DNA from: Archilochus colubris
Lineage: Eukaryota > Chordata > Aves > Apodiformes > Trochilidae
Direction of reading: 5' to 3'
Length of the DNA: 64,000 nucleotides
Assembly (NCBI GenBank): GCA_023079485.1
Contig: CM041086.1
Span: 11,292,401-11,356,400, forward strand
Shown piece after piece: positions 1 to 10,920 of this stretch (positions are counted from its first letter, which is position 1; each line of letters starts with the position of its first letter). The translations under genes and the position numbers were made by a program. The notes under the pieces are model-generated. The model saw only the letters and a program-made list of their open reading frames with translations. It searched no databases and had not been told where the DNA came from.

Positions 1-175
1 ATAAAGGCGGGGTGCGCCTGGGAGTGGGTGTCTGTATTTCTATAGGCTCTGGTCTATAGGTAGGGACCTGGGAAAGAGGCAGCTGGAACTAGTTGTTGAG
101 GCAGAGTTGATTTTGTTATATATATTTTATTATATTTTAGAGATTTTTTTATTTTCCTCATTGTTCATCCGCGGA

Positions 176-221
176 AGGGAAAAAAAAAAAAGGAAGAAGA
201 AGAAGATAAAAAAAAAAAAGG
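176..221 (+). repeat. purine-only A/G tract
   Basis: An almost pure A/G stretch with two long A runs separated by a short GAA-type repeat, interrupted by a single T. It is low-complexity sequence with no coding content. Confidence 0.7.
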
Positions 222-563
222 TCTAAAAGGGGTTCGTTTTGATTGTGTTTAATACAGCATGAAGCTCGGAGCGGTAAGCTGTGGCTCGGTGTCATGACCT
301 CTATATTGAAAACTTCACCTTCAACACAAGTTCACTTTAGAGACAGGACGAGTTAGATTGCGCTTGGTGGGAACAAGTGCAAATTTAAAAACCAGAGTCA
401 ATCATAACGGGGGTGGGGGTTGGGAAAGGGCAATTTAACCGTTTCTGGAGCCAGGAGTTAAGGTTTGCATTGTGTGTACACCGAGGCGCTGGTGCTAAGA
501 CTGCAGCAAGCAGGGCTCAGAAAGCTCCGGAGATGCTTTGTGAAAACCTAACCTGCATGGGAA

Positions 564-662
564 AGAAAAAAAAAAAAAAAAAAGGAATTTACAGAGTATT
601 AGCAGAAATTAGCCAATGCCGACACAAGCTCAATTAGTTCTTTTTTTTTTTTTTTTTTTTCT
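564..662. repeat. poly-A run followed by poly-T run
   Basis: An A run at about 565-582 is followed 55 bases later by a T run at about 639-660. Together they could fold as a hairpin. The lysine-rich and phenylalanine-rich frames over this area are artefacts of these runs. Confidence 0.6.
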
Positions 663-997
663 TTCTTGTCTCTGTTGGCTGCTCTTGAACGTGAGTAAAC
701 GCTGAGCAAAGGGAGAGAGAGAGGAGGGAGAGAGGCACAGCCACACACTGCCATCTCAGAGCCACAGCCAGGAGACGGACTGACAGATTGCAAATCCAAA
801 CAGTCCTAATGTAAGAATGAATGACTGGCTGACTGAATGAATGAATGCAGCCCCCCCAAATCATCTCTCCGAGCACCAGCCCCTCAGTAATAAGCCCGGC
901 ACGGAGGGAGCGTGGCTGCGGCTGGGCTGGTCCTGCGCCCGGAGAAAAAAACTAGGGAGGGACAATAAAGCCAGTCCCGGGCAGAGAAAATCACAAG
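663..997 (+). other. exon-like stretch with splice-donor match (possible 5' UTR exon)
   Basis: Complex, GA- and GC-rich sequence without long open frames ends in CACAAG followed by GTAAAT, a good match to the vertebrate donor consensus (exon/intron boundary 997/998). It contains an imperfect GACT/GAAT repeat at about 820-847 and lies upstream of the CpG island. This is the appearance of an untranslated first exon of a regulatory gene. There is no transcript evidence and I could not name the gene. The donor match could be chance, and transcription could run the other way. Confidence 0.25.
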
Positions 998-1379
998 GTA
1001 AATAGCATTTGTCTTCTAACTGCTGCGTTTTCCAAAGCGTTTGGGGCTCCTCTGCTCGAACCGCCTGTTATTATTATTATTTATTTTTTTCCACGTTGTT
1101 AATGTTTGAAAAATGTACTTGCTGGGGGAAAGAAAAAAAAAATGTCGTTCATTTGTGGATTACCACAGTTCAGGTCAATGTTATTTTCTTAGCTGGGTCG
1201 GTTTGTAGAAGGTATCGTCTCAAACATTTGGTTGATTTGCAGTCGAGAGGAAAAAAAAAAAATCAAGAATAAAAAGATATTCCGGGAAGTTCCCCGAAGT
1301 GCACATTTTTGATTTTTTTCTTTTTTTACCGTGGGAATCAGTCTTGACGTTTATTAAATCCACGGATTTTGGGGTTGAA

Positions 1380-1760
1380 TGGAGAAATAAGGCTGGGGCG
1401 AGGGAGCGGCGGCGGGGATCCTGCCCGGTCCCTTCTCGGAGGTCCTCGCCGTGCCTGGCAGCTCTGGAGGTCACTTTAGGAGTTAATAGATCTGCACAAC
1501 AATGCGGATCACTTCCCTTTTACGTAGGCACTTTCCTCACCGTGCTATTCAAACAGGCGTGATGACAAGTAGGCGCTTGGTTCATCCCGGACCGAAATCC
1601 CGTGGGGTTTTGAGGGTTTTTTTGGGGGGGTGTTTTGGCAGGAGGTGTGATGGCTCCCAGCAAAGAGGGCCGATGGGGTTAGCCATGGGCATCCCTGTGA
1701 GCAGAGGGATAGGAGCCGGCTCCTTTCCCAAAATCGAGGCCGTCCTGCCTGTGGTTTAGA
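1380..1760. promoter_or_regulatory. moderately CpG-rich stretch
   Basis: Several CpGs are clustered in a GC-rich stretch, for example around 1397-1455 and 1581-1605. It is weaker and shorter than the island at about 2050-2830. It may belong to the same unmethylated domain. No core promoter motif is clear. Confidence 0.3.
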
Positions 1761-1965
1761 AATAATTGAAAGGGAATTCCCGCACGGAGGGAATTCTGCT
1801 CAGGTGGCTTTAAAGGAGACAGGGTTGGATTTGCAAAGGCTCTGGATGGCATCCTATTTAACCTTTGTTGGCTAATGAGACACTGAAGACAAATAGCTCT
1901 GTTCCTTGGATGACAAATACCTGCATTGTTGTTTGTTAACTCACCGAACAGTTCCAATGTGGGTT

Positions 1966-2007
1966 TTTTATTTTTTTTTTTATTTTTTTAATTTTTTTTT
2001 TATAATC
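1966..2007 (+). repeat. T-rich low-complexity run
   Basis: Nearly continuous T with isolated A residues, just upstream of the CpG island. It resembles other T runs in the window and carries no further structure. Confidence 0.6.
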
Positions 2008-2049
2008 ACGTTTTTCCAGCTTTAGCATTCAGCGTGCAAAAAAGGCATC

Positions 2050-2830
2050 CAGGATGCTCCTGGTCCTGCCCGGGGATTTTAAACGTCTGCAGCTTCTCGG
2101 AGCGCCTCGTCATCCTTAGATTCCCATTTCTACAAATCCTCCTGTTTCTTTGCTTTCTCTCAGGCGAAATGTTTACGGCTCGGTGGGAAGTTTGCTCCCC
2201 GTTTCGGGCAGGTCTCGCCAGGCAGCGCTGGGATAAAAGCGGAACTTTCAGGCCAGGCAGCGTTGCTAAAAGATGCTTGAAGGGCCAGGAGGCAGCTCAG
2301 GGGCACAAGGAACCTGGACAGGGACAGGGCGGGTGGGTGCTTCCCCTTTCCTAGGGAGGCCGCGGAACTTGCGCTCGGCAGCGCGCAGGGTGGCTCGGAG
2401 CTGGCAAAAGGTTTGCCCAGGCGTGAGGGCTCATTCCCACCCCACCCGGCATCTTTTTTAACCTTCCCCCGGGACACCCGTTTAAAACCACAGGAGGCTG
2501 AGCATCCTTCCCTTCTTTGCCTGCCGCGGGGGCTGCGCGGGGAGCGGGGGAGAAGTTCATGGAAAGGCGGGGAGGAGGAGGAGGGAAAGGAGGGGGGGTA
2601 CACAATAAATCAGCGCAGTCCCCAGGACAAATGGAAGCGCACCCGGGAGAGTGGATATCAAAGGGGGAGAGGCAGCCCCTCGGCTGCTGCCTACGAGAAA
2701 TAAAGAGGAATAAATCAAAGTCGGGGGTAGGAGGGGGGCAGTGGGGCAGGGGATGCCCGGGAGCGCCGGGGCAGAGCTGGGGGAAGGCATTCTGCAAACT
2801 TTTAATGAAATCACCGGCGAGATCGAATCT
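2050..2830. promoter_or_regulatory. CpG island
   Basis: This is the densest run of CpG and GC in the window, with many CpG dinucleotides at 2070-2120, 2165-2275, 2360-2400 and 2520-2580, and more to 2825. In vertebrates such islands usually mark promoters or Polycomb-regulated developmental genes. The frames that cross it on both strands are glycine-, proline- and serine-rich with no domain, as expected from GC-rich noncoding DNA. Direction of transcription cannot be read from the sequence. Confidence 0.5.
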
Positions 2831-2856
2831 GATGATGATGATGATTATTATTATTA
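2831..2856 (+). repeat. compound (GAT)n-(ATT)n microsatellite
   Basis: About four GAT units pass directly into ATT units, just after the CpG island. Confidence 0.8.
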
Positions 2857-3289
2857 ATGTGTTTTTTTGTTTGTTTGGGGTTTTTTTTTTTGTTTTTTTC
2901 CACCTTGCAATCGTGCTTCAGATACTAGAAAGTGTCCCTGGTGAGGGAAGAGAGCAGGAGGGAGCGGTGCAACGCCAACTCGTTTGGTCATGGAATGATT
3001 TAATATTTTAGAATATAAACAGCGTAGCGTGAGGTTCCTCCAGAAAGAAAGGAGCTCCGGGGGGCTTGAGTCAAGCCAATAAAATCAGGGTTTAGCGATG
3101 CAAGAGTTGCAGGTACCACTTTGTAGGCCCTTCGTAGACCTCTGTACTGTCCCCTCGCCAGAGGGGTGGGGGACAGGGACCCTCACCGGGGGGGTTGTCC
3201 CCGCCCTCGGTAATGAAGACCCCCCGAGAGTGCTGGCTCTCCCCCTCGGACAACACATTTTTGAAGTGCCACGTTCAAGTATTTCCTAT

Positions 3290-3640
3290 TTGCTTCTCCT
3301 CCGAACTGTTTAGAAATTACTAGTAGCGCCTAAGTAAATTGCAAGTAAACCTAGTGAATTAGGATGATTCTCTATCAGTTTAATTTATGTTTTATAGTTA
3401 GTTTAGCCTTCTGATTTGATTGCCTTAGTAATGCGAATTGCCTCCAGCTGCTGATGATACAGCTTTAATTCTGTTTTAAAGGTCATGTAAACATGTGCCT
3501 GTAGCAGAAGGAATGCAAATTCAATTCCCTTTTAATGCTTCCTCGCATTCACTTCGCAAGCTTCACCTAGAAAATTAGCAGGATTTAATAGAAAACTCTT
3601 CAGCTGTTATGATTTCTTTGCAAACTCCCAGGCGGGGCTC
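3290..3640. promoter_or_regulatory. candidate conserved noncoding element with POU octamer
   Basis: A stretch of complex, non-repetitive, AT-leaning sequence lies inside the otherwise GC-rich block. It carries a perfect octamer ATGCAAAT at 3513-3520, a forkhead-like GTAAACA at about 3487, an E-box CAGCTG near 3447 and several TTAAT or TAAT homeodomain-type cores. Clustering of such sites is characteristic of developmental enhancers. Conservation itself cannot be assessed here, so the call is inference from texture and motifs. Confidence 0.35.
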
Positions 3641-4060
3641 TTTCCTCCCTCTTTGCCCCCCCCCGAGTCCATGACGCCAACACTGATGCTCTTCCCACGC
3701 CCGTTTTGAGGAAGATTAAGGCTATTCCCGCCCCGAGATGAACTCCTCAATCTTCACCTCGAAGCTTTGTAGGTAAAACCAAGACACAGGTGGATAATGA
3801 GGAGATAGCGTGAATTAACCTCCCCTTCCCCCCCTCCCAAAAACCCAGAAAGGGGCGAGAACCTCCTGCAGGTATGAGCTCAGCGCTAGGTTGTCCTTGC
3901 TTTTACGTCACGGTGAAAGATGGTGCTGGGAGAGAGAAATTGGGTGAAAATAGGCGGATTTTAGGATAAGGTGGAATGCTGCGGCAGGAGGAGAAGCTGT
4001 GCCCAGCTGCCGGGGTGATAGGCTTAAACGACTGACGTTTTGAGGACATTTTCAAATGAA
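3641..4060. other. GC-leaning stretch with CRE-like site, no gene
   Basis: Mixed sequence with C runs near 3655 and 3828 and a CRE-like TACGTCA at 3904-3910. A second TGACG core lies near 4032. No reading frame or repeat is seen. Confidence 0.3.
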
Positions 4061-4120
4061 TTTTTAAAAGCAGTCAGCCCTGAACTTGTGGGAAATGGCT
4101 TCACCCTTCTGCAATCTAGG

Positions 4121-4207
4121 AAAAAAAAAAAAAAAAAAAGAAAAAGAAAAAAAAAAGGGGGGAGGGGGGAAAGAAAGAACCGAAAAAAAAAATAAATCCA
4201 CCCCCCC
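4121..4207 (+). repeat. purine tract ending in a C run
   Basis: A 19-base A run is followed by A/G-only sequence with G runs (4158-4170) and further A runs, then switches to C at 4200-4207. Such purine mirror tracts can adopt triplex structure. The phenylalanine-rich frame on the opposite strand is an artefact of it. Confidence 0.7.
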
Positions 4208-4229
4208 CTCTGTTTCTAAGTGAATTTGC

Positions 4230-4740
4230 TGGGAAGTTTTAGCCGGGGAAGGCTTTGAAGGGACGGGCTGTAACGAGCGGGGAAGAGCGGCAGAAAAAGA
4301 AACTCTGGAGATGCCTTGAAAAAGGAACGGTGTGACACCGCAAAGCCAAAAGGGGAGAGGCGAATTCGGAGCGAATTCGGAGCCCCCTCCTGCTCGGGGG
4401 ATGCTTGGGAAGAACCCGGCCCTGGGGGGGGACACCGGTCCGGCTGTCCCCGCTCATCCTGGGGACAACTTTTGCTGTGCCAGTGATGTCGCAAGAGGTA
4501 CCCCCCCTCCTCCTCTTTGGTGATGGGGTGTTTCTTTGCACTCGGGGGGGATTTGTGCTGTCCTCACATGCCTCCCGTCTGCTGGCAGAGCCTGGGGGGT
4601 GGGCGGGCAGCATTGCCCCCCCGCGGCTCCATCCCCAACCCTATCCCCCCTTCCATCCCTGCCTGCACTCCGTGTGTCACCCCCTTCCCCACTTGCTGTG
4701 AAAATGGGGTGTTTGCCCTCGTGTGCCCCCTAACCCTAGA
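4230..4740. promoter_or_regulatory. second GC- and CpG-rich block
   Basis: CpGs are frequent at 4245-4440 and the sequence stays GC-rich, with many C runs, to about 4740. It includes a small 11-bp tandem repeat around 4361-4382 containing two EcoRI-type GAATTC sites. It is probably a satellite of the main CpG island. No recognisable protein is encoded in any frame. Confidence 0.35.
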
Positions 4741-4829
4741 AGGCTGAAGGAGCTGGAAGGCACCTTCCTCCCCCCCCTCCTCCCTTCCCCCCCCATGCCG
4801 GGAGCGGAGCTGTGCCCATCTCTCTCTCT

Positions 4830-5030
4830 CCTCGGCGAAAGTGAGTGATTTTTGCAAAAATCTTAATCCTCGGAGTAACAGCTCATTGGTGATTCTGTTA
4901 ATGTTGCACACCTCATTAAATAGCCCCAAACAGAAGAAGGCTTAAATGACTTTATTGAATTAAAAATAGCATAGGAAATCACCACTGGTACTTTCATCAA
5001 ATAATTAATGTAAACTATATACATCCAGAG
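4830..5030. promoter_or_regulatory. candidate conserved noncoding element
   Basis: The GC-rich block gives way abruptly to unique AT-rich sequence with several ATTA/TAAT cores (for example around 4898, 4957 and 5002). There is no low complexity until the G run at 5049. The texture is that of a homeodomain-bound enhancer. A donor-like GTGAGTG at 4839 is probably coincidental. Conservation is not testable here. Confidence 0.3.
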
Positions 5031-5169
5031 CGAGGTTGGTAAAGCACAGGGGGGGGGGGAGGAATTACTTAATGGCTGAACCAACTTGGAGCAGCACAAA
5101 CTCACTGAAAACACCGAGCAGCACTCCTGCACTTCCTAATATGTTCCTGTGTGTTTCCCTGAGTGTTGA

Positions 5170-5187
5170 TTTTTTTTTTTTTTTTTT
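5170..5187 (+). repeat. poly-T run
   Basis: A T run of 18 bases in T-rich surroundings. Nothing else is associated with it. Confidence 0.8.
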
Positions 5188-5489
5188 GCTTCCTTCCTTA
5201 TCTTTTTTCTATCTGAAGTTCTATTCCCCTCCTCTACTCCGTGTATTTGATCATTTTTTCAAGTCCCTTGGCTGAACCAATCTCTTTTCATGCAGAGGAT
5301 AAAAAGAGAAAAACTTCAAAGTAGGTTCAGGTAATTAACAGCTGAGGGGAATATAATCTAAACCATAGGCCCTGCTTTGCACCCAGGTCTGCTTTCAGAG
5401 CCAGCCGGCAAGGGAGTGCCTATTCCCCATAGCATCCAAATCTGCTTCCTCTGAACAGCTTTGCCAGGCCTCCAGTTATCACATCTGCA

Positions 5490-5580
5490 TTTCAAACACC
5501 ATGTCTCTGGCATTAATTATTAATTAGCCTACAGTCACCCCAGAGGATTTAAGTTCCAGCCTGCACACACTTATTCATTG
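5490..5580. promoter_or_regulatory. short TAAT-cluster, possible conserved element
   Basis: Several overlapping TTAATTA-type homeodomain cores at 5512-5527 lie in unique complex sequence. The clustering suggests, but does not prove, an enhancer fragment. Confidence 0.2.
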
Positions 5581-5589
5581 ACCTCTATC

Positions 5590-8095
5590 TTAGTTTTTGT
5601 TGGAAAAAAACCCACTAGAATGCTTAATAATTTCCTTTCTCTCAGCCCCTCTGTTCTGGTTTCATGGAGGGGAAACAGTATATTTTTTTCCAAGATGGAA
5701 AAATCACAGGGTTGTCTAGAAATTTGTTTAGAGCAAAACGTTGTGTCAAGAGTTTGAACAAACCCTTTCAAATGACTCTAGAAGGAATTTTAAAAAAAAT
5801 TTTTTGCCCAAGTATTTTTACCTTTGACAAATGAATTTATGGATTTCCCAGCACTGAGAGGTGTTGGTGACAAACATGACAGGGTTTGGCTCTACATGGA
5901 ATATCACTTTAAAAATACAAACTGGATTTAATTATTGGGTAGCACACATCTAGGATCAGTCTGATGCAGACATTTCTGTGAAAGCTCTGGGGTTACACTG
6001 CTGTTGACAATAGTAAGAACGGGAAAAAACAAATGCTGTTGCAAGGCACACAGTACTTGGGCATTAAAAATGTCCTCGGGAATATGGAGCTGAGGAAAGA
6101 TATTTTGTAACTGCTCTGCATCACTCCCAGGGTAGTTTGGAAGATTCTCTTTAGCCACCAGAATGAGCCTGTATCTTACTACTGCTTCAGTGGCTGGTGT
6201 GTGTCTTGAAATTCAAGTTCCAGAGGTAAAAAAAATCAGCCATCAGGTAGGAACTAGGTTATCTCTTCTCTTTTTCTGCAATGCTGTGTGAAATACAAAG
6301 TGATTGTCACTGCTGGGATGTGCTGTGCCCTGGACACTGCCCTTTGCTGGTGGATTTTAACACCACAGCATCCCAGCCCCCTAAATCCTGTTTTGTTGCC
6401 TTGTGCAGTTACCCATAGAGAATCTCCCTTCAATATCACCACAGTTTCTCAGTTTGGGCTGTGGTGGGACCCTCTCAAATAAACATTGCAGCAGAAAATA
6501 TTCCTGCACTTTGTTTCTGAAGGAGGTGTTTTATCCCTGTAATCACCAGGTCAGGCTGCTTAACTTCTATGCCAGCCTAGAGTTTGTTTTTGAAAGCATT
6601 TAATCTATGCCTAAGACTCTTTTTTTGGAATCCCTGTTTAGTGAGAAATATGGAGAAGAGCTCTGATGCTCTGACACAGGCAGTTAAATTGCAGTAAACA
6701 AAGATGGATTTTACCAAACCTACAGCTAACCCATCCCTTTCCTGTCACATCATGAGCCTTGTCTGCCTGGGCTTCAGCAAAAGCTGAAACCAGATGTAGG
6801 GATGAACACTGGGGACTTCCCCAAGGGATCTGCTCCCCTTGACTTCCCAGAGAAGAATTTTTGAAGGAGTTGGCCTGTTACTGCTCTTTTATTATTAAAT
6901 TTCTCCATCTTCTGAGGAGATCCAGAGGGCATTTGATGGGAAATATTTTTGTCTCTGCTTCCAATATTCAGATTAATTCTTATCTGCAACTGTAACAGCA
7001 AAAGCCTCTCTGTTCCAGAAGGAAGAGAACAGGCAGCACTTCCCATTTCAGTTGCAGAAAGATTTTTCTTGTTTATAAAATAACAGAATTGTATCTTGAT
7101 ACTGGAGAAAGGAGTAGATCTGATTTAATAAGATCTCCAGGACCTTTGAATCTCTTTTACAGTGATTCTAATAGCAGTAATAACAGTGATAATGGGGGAA
7201 AAAAAAAAAACAACAAACCAAACCTGGTGTGAAACCAGGGCTGAAATCTGCTCTTTGTAAATGTCAGGATGGTTCTGAAATTAAAACTTAACTGGTAATG
7301 CAGCTCCCTGCCTTCTGAATATTAAAAAGGAGGAATAAGGACTAAATTTCTTCCATAGAAGAGTGAGCTGTTGTTTTAGAAAGCACATCCCCTTCATCAC
7401 ATTCATGCCTCATTTTATATATATTTGCAGTTATAATTTTCCCATACAGCTGAAATATTTTACTCCATCAGTAAGACGTAACCCTTGGGCAAATCTGGAA
7501 ATGCTTTGACCCCTGTTCTTAGGATCCTCTGCACTTGTTTCTTTCAAAATAATGCAGGCAATATTTTTTAAAAAAATTATTTAATTTTTTTTTCAGTAGC
7601 AACTGGCAGCTACCAGGGGCTGAGCTGTAGCCTCATTTGGTATTTTTATTCAGAGAAGCCACACGGGTAATTCTGATTTTAAATTGATGATTAGAGTAAA
7701 AAAAACCTTGAATCTGCGTGTGTTTGAAGGCCGTGGCTACCTCTTGATGAAGCCCTGGTTACTATGTGGAAGGTTTCTTGCCCAGCTGGGCACTTGTAGG
7801 TGGAAATCTTCAAAGAAGAGGAGGTGAAGGTGGAGCTCCTGGTAGATATTGCTGTGTCAGCAGAAATCTGTTTTCATTTGATGTGGGGCCAGACCTTCAG
7901 CTGACAGGAGTGGGCACCACAGTGGTGGCATTTGGGGAGCCAGGTGGGGATACATGAGCTGGAGATGTGCTCAGCCTGACCAAAAGGTTGAAATCAGAAT
8001 TATTTTGTGTGATGTCTGAAATAATGGAAGATTATATGAGATCCTTCTGCCTCCTCTGGGCTGAGGTACTGATATAGCCTGCCCTCTGCCTATTT
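5590..8095. other. AT-rich noncoding stretch
   Basis: No coding exon, RNA gene or recognisable mobile element was seen. The only structure is short homopolymer runs, such as the A run near 7199 and T or A runs near 7565-7595. Open frames are under 100 codons and resemble no known family. Confidence 0.5.
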
Positions 8096-8278
8096 TCCCC
8101 TCTCCTCCCCTTTTTTTCCTCTTCTTTTTTTAACTCCTCTCCTCTCCTCTCCTTTTTTCCCCCCCTCTCCTTTTTTCCCTCCCTCTCCTCTCCTTTTTTT
8201 CCCTCTTTACTTCTCCCTTACCTTCCCCCCTTCTCCTCCCCTTCCCCCTTACCTCTCCTCTTTTTTCCCCCCCCTTTT
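8096..8278 (+). repeat. long polypyrimidine tract
   Basis: About 180 bases of nearly pure C/T, built of irregular CTCCT and TTTTCCC blocks with rare A interruptions. Such tracts mutate by slippage and can form triplex DNA. No splice acceptor can be assigned. Confidence 0.8.
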
Positions 8279-8299
8279 AATAATTTTTTCCCCTCCACA

Positions 8300-9420
8300 C
8301 ATAAATCACTGAGGCCTCATTCCCTGCCCCTGTCCCAGGTCTGGGATTGTCATGGAAGGAGTTAACAGGGCCAGGCTGAAACTTCAGGTAAATTGTGGCA
8401 CTTTGGGTGACTTTCTATCAGCTTGGGACCCAGCCCGCTGGATGCAAACCAAGTGCTTGCTGCACTTAAACCTTTCCCTGTCAAAATGCAAACAGCATTA
8501 TTTTAAAGTTGTTTGTGCACATAAAGCAAGTGCAGGCAACCCCAGGAGTAAGAATGATCTTTGGGATTATTTTTTGCCTGTTATTATTACTGTAAGTTTT
8601 TAATCACCAAGCAGATCGTGTGTGTTTGCCATGTAGCTGCTACCACCAAATCACACGTAAGACTCAGTGGTAATTGTGTTCATAATTATGGAGCTAATTG
8701 AAATTCTGTAATAATAAAAACTGCTATATAAAAAGTCTCTCCAGATTAAATGTTTCAGTTTGGGAAGAGTACACTCAGTTGGAACATTTAAGAGAAAGCA
8801 AGTTCTCACATGTAGGAGAGCTTAAGCTTATTAAAATTATTTCCCAGAATGAATCTTCCCCATAATTGCTGTCCCAAACAAACTCTGCCATATATTCCCC
8901 TTCCCTGAATTCTTACAATGCTTCTGTTTTGCCCTCTGAAGGGAAAGCAGAGTGCACTGAGGTGTTTCAAACTGGAGAGAGATGCTCCAGGAGCTTTCTG
9001 CTGCAGCTCAACATCTGCATCTGCCAGGTTTCCAGGGATTAGATGTGCACTGGGGCAAAATTGTCACCAATATTAACAGTTTAATATCATAACCACACTC
9101 TGAGATGTCACAAAAAACTAAAGTTTTGCTTATAGTGTTGGATTTTAAGGAATGGCACAGGTTTTTTCTGTGCTCCTTTAGGTGGTTTAGTGCCAGCTTA
9201 GGCTGCTGTGCAATTCCTCAGTTCCACGGGGGAGCCACAACCTGAAATACAATACAGAAGGTGGGCCTGGGTGCCCACTCTCTTTGTTCTATATATTATC
9301 AGCTGAGTTATTTTTGAAGAGAAAAGGATAAGGGTAAGAATTCCCAATTTGTAAGATATTAAGGCTGTCCATGGGCAGAGTTTTCCTCTTGAAAATGAGA
9401 AAAATTGATAAGAATGTATT
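8300..9420. other. noncoding stretch, nothing specific
   Basis: Unique AT-leaning sequence without a recognisable gene, repeat family or strong motif cluster. Confidence 0.45.
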
Positions 9421-9424
9421 GGAG

Positions 9425-9502
9425 TCTCTTCTCCTCTTCTTCTTCTATTTTTTTTCCCCCGTCCCTTTTTTTTCCCCCCTCTTTTTTCCTATCTTCTTTT
9501 CT
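9425..9502 (+). repeat. polypyrimidine tract
   Basis: Nearly pure C/T over about 78 bases, starting as TCT repeats and ending in C and T runs. It resembles the longer tract at 8096. Confidence 0.75.
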
Positions 9503-10070
9503 GGAAAAAATATAAAAGGCAATGTTTGCCCCTCACAGCTCTAAACTCTGCTCTAATTTAGCATCAGTAAGAAAAACAACAACTTCTTTTTTCTAAGCAG
9601 GAAAGCGGCTTTTTGGGTTTGGTTTGTTTTTTTTTTTAAGTATGCTTATTGCAGAAATGGTGGCAGCTGAACATTTTTAACAATGAAATAATATGCATTT
9701 TGAGAAAGAAAGCCTCAAATGTCAGCTAAGGTAGTAATGACCTGGCCCTGTAGGAAATCCAGCTGTAATACCCCTTTTCCAAAAGATCGTGTATTGAGTT
9801 TCATTATTTTCTATTAAGGTTCACAGGAGACTCTTTCTTTTAATATCCTGTTTTTGCCTATTGACAAGATGGGCTTGAGAGTGTAAAATATAAAATACTG
9901 ATAATTTGACCTCAGATGCCTCATTTTTTGGTTTCTAGTTGCTGTTCTTTCTGTTAAAAATTGCCTTTTCCTCTTCACCTATTACACCATAGTTTGGATA
10001 TTATTTATCTCAGGCAATGTAATAAAAAAAAAATTCAAGTCCCCCCCAAACTACCCCAAAGAGCAGGGGC

Positions 10071-10095
10071 TTTTTTTTTTTTTTTTTTTTTTTTT
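10071..10095 (+). repeat. poly-T run
   Basis: An uninterrupted T run of 25 bases, one of the longest homopolymers here. It could be the reversed tail of an old retroposed copy, but no recognisable body flanks it. Confidence 0.8.
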
Positions 10096-10139
10096 GGTTT
10101 ATTTCTCCCTTCCAAGGGCTGCTCCCCTCCCCCAGCAGC

Positions 10140-10920
10140 AGCACTACAAAGCTTGTTGTACAGGGACTCCATTAATCCTACATTTCCTAGATGGTATCTG
10201 AGGCACAGTGGGTTTCCACAGAAATTAATTTGTCCTGACAACAGGCCTAAAGATTGGAGTCCAGGGATCACTTGGCAAATTCCCTTTAAACCGAGCACAA
10301 TAATAAACAGAAAGCTGATAAGGACAGTTCTGAAAGACCACACAGAGGAAGGACCCTGAGCCCAGGAGCTGAGGATCCCTCCGATAACCGAGAGCTTTAT
10401 GCTCCGGAGGAAAAGGAGGGCACTGATTTATACACATTTTAACAGCCCAGCACTGGGCAGAACTACTTCTGTCTGAGTAAAGAACATTTTCAACTCTTTT
10501 CTGGGATAATAGTAAAAGTTCCAGACCCCTCTGGTTTCGACCATTCTTATTCACTATTTAAATTAATAGCTCTGTGGCTATTTTCTCTGTCGTTTGTATT
10601 GTGACGTAGCTCTCACTTCCTCAGTACCCCTTACATTCAAATATTTGAGTCGTGGGTAACAAAATATTTCAGGGAAAGTTTGCCTTCTCCTAAATATATT
10701 TTCTTTGTAATCTGTGCTAGTTTTTGGGTTCAGTCTTCTACGTAATAATTCTTCATTAAGAGTCGCAAAAAGCGTTTTAGACGGCATCATTGCTGGTTTG
10801 CTTGTTTTAGTTAGCTTTGCTTTCCATGCACAGTTAAAATGCTGCTGTTTTCCTGAAGTTAAGGTATGGAAAATGTGTGTGGTAGAAAGATATGCTGATA
10901 CAGGAAGCAAATAAACAAAT
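10140..10920. promoter_or_regulatory. candidate conserved noncoding element cluster
   Basis: After the poly-T run, sequence complexity rises. There are no low-complexity runs for nearly 800 bases and scattered CpGs survive in AT-rich surroundings (for example 10592, 10605, 10651, 10741 and 10764). A CRE-like TGACGTA lies at 10602-10608 and AT-rich homeodomain-type cores are common. Retained CpGs in AT-rich unique DNA are a mark of constrained enhancers. Frames of about 110 codons on the minus strand (10578-10910) show no domain. This is inference from texture only. Confidence 0.35.

Larger units (their letters stand above)
1..4800. other. GC-rich, CpG-bearing proximal block
   Basis: Compared with the rest of the window this block is visibly richer in G, C and CpG, and it alternates GC-rich stretches with long A, T and purine runs. 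After about 4800 the sequence becomes AT-rich and CpG-poor. In vertebrates this texture is typical of the neighbourhood of a promoter, often of a developmental regulator. No reading frame here encodes a recognisable protein, so any gene start would be untranslated or outside the window. The promoter reading is inference; the composition change is seen directly. Confidence 0.5.

Noticed and set aside
2160..3011. Several overlapping 85-164 codon frames on both strands in the CpG island
   Set aside because: GC-rich noncoding DNA has few stop codons. The proteins are proline-, glycine- and serine-rich without domains, and frames overlap on opposite strands.
4064..4435. Phenylalanine-rich 123-codon frame on the minus strand
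   Set aside because: It is created by the purine tract at 4121-4207; the rest has no domain.
4831..4846. Splice-donor-like GTGAGTG after a GC-rich stretch
   Set aside because: No exon-like sequence or acceptor could be paired with it, and such matches are frequent by chance.
10060..10100. Poly-T run as the tail of a processed pseudogene
   Set aside because: No gene-like sequence or target duplication flanks the run.
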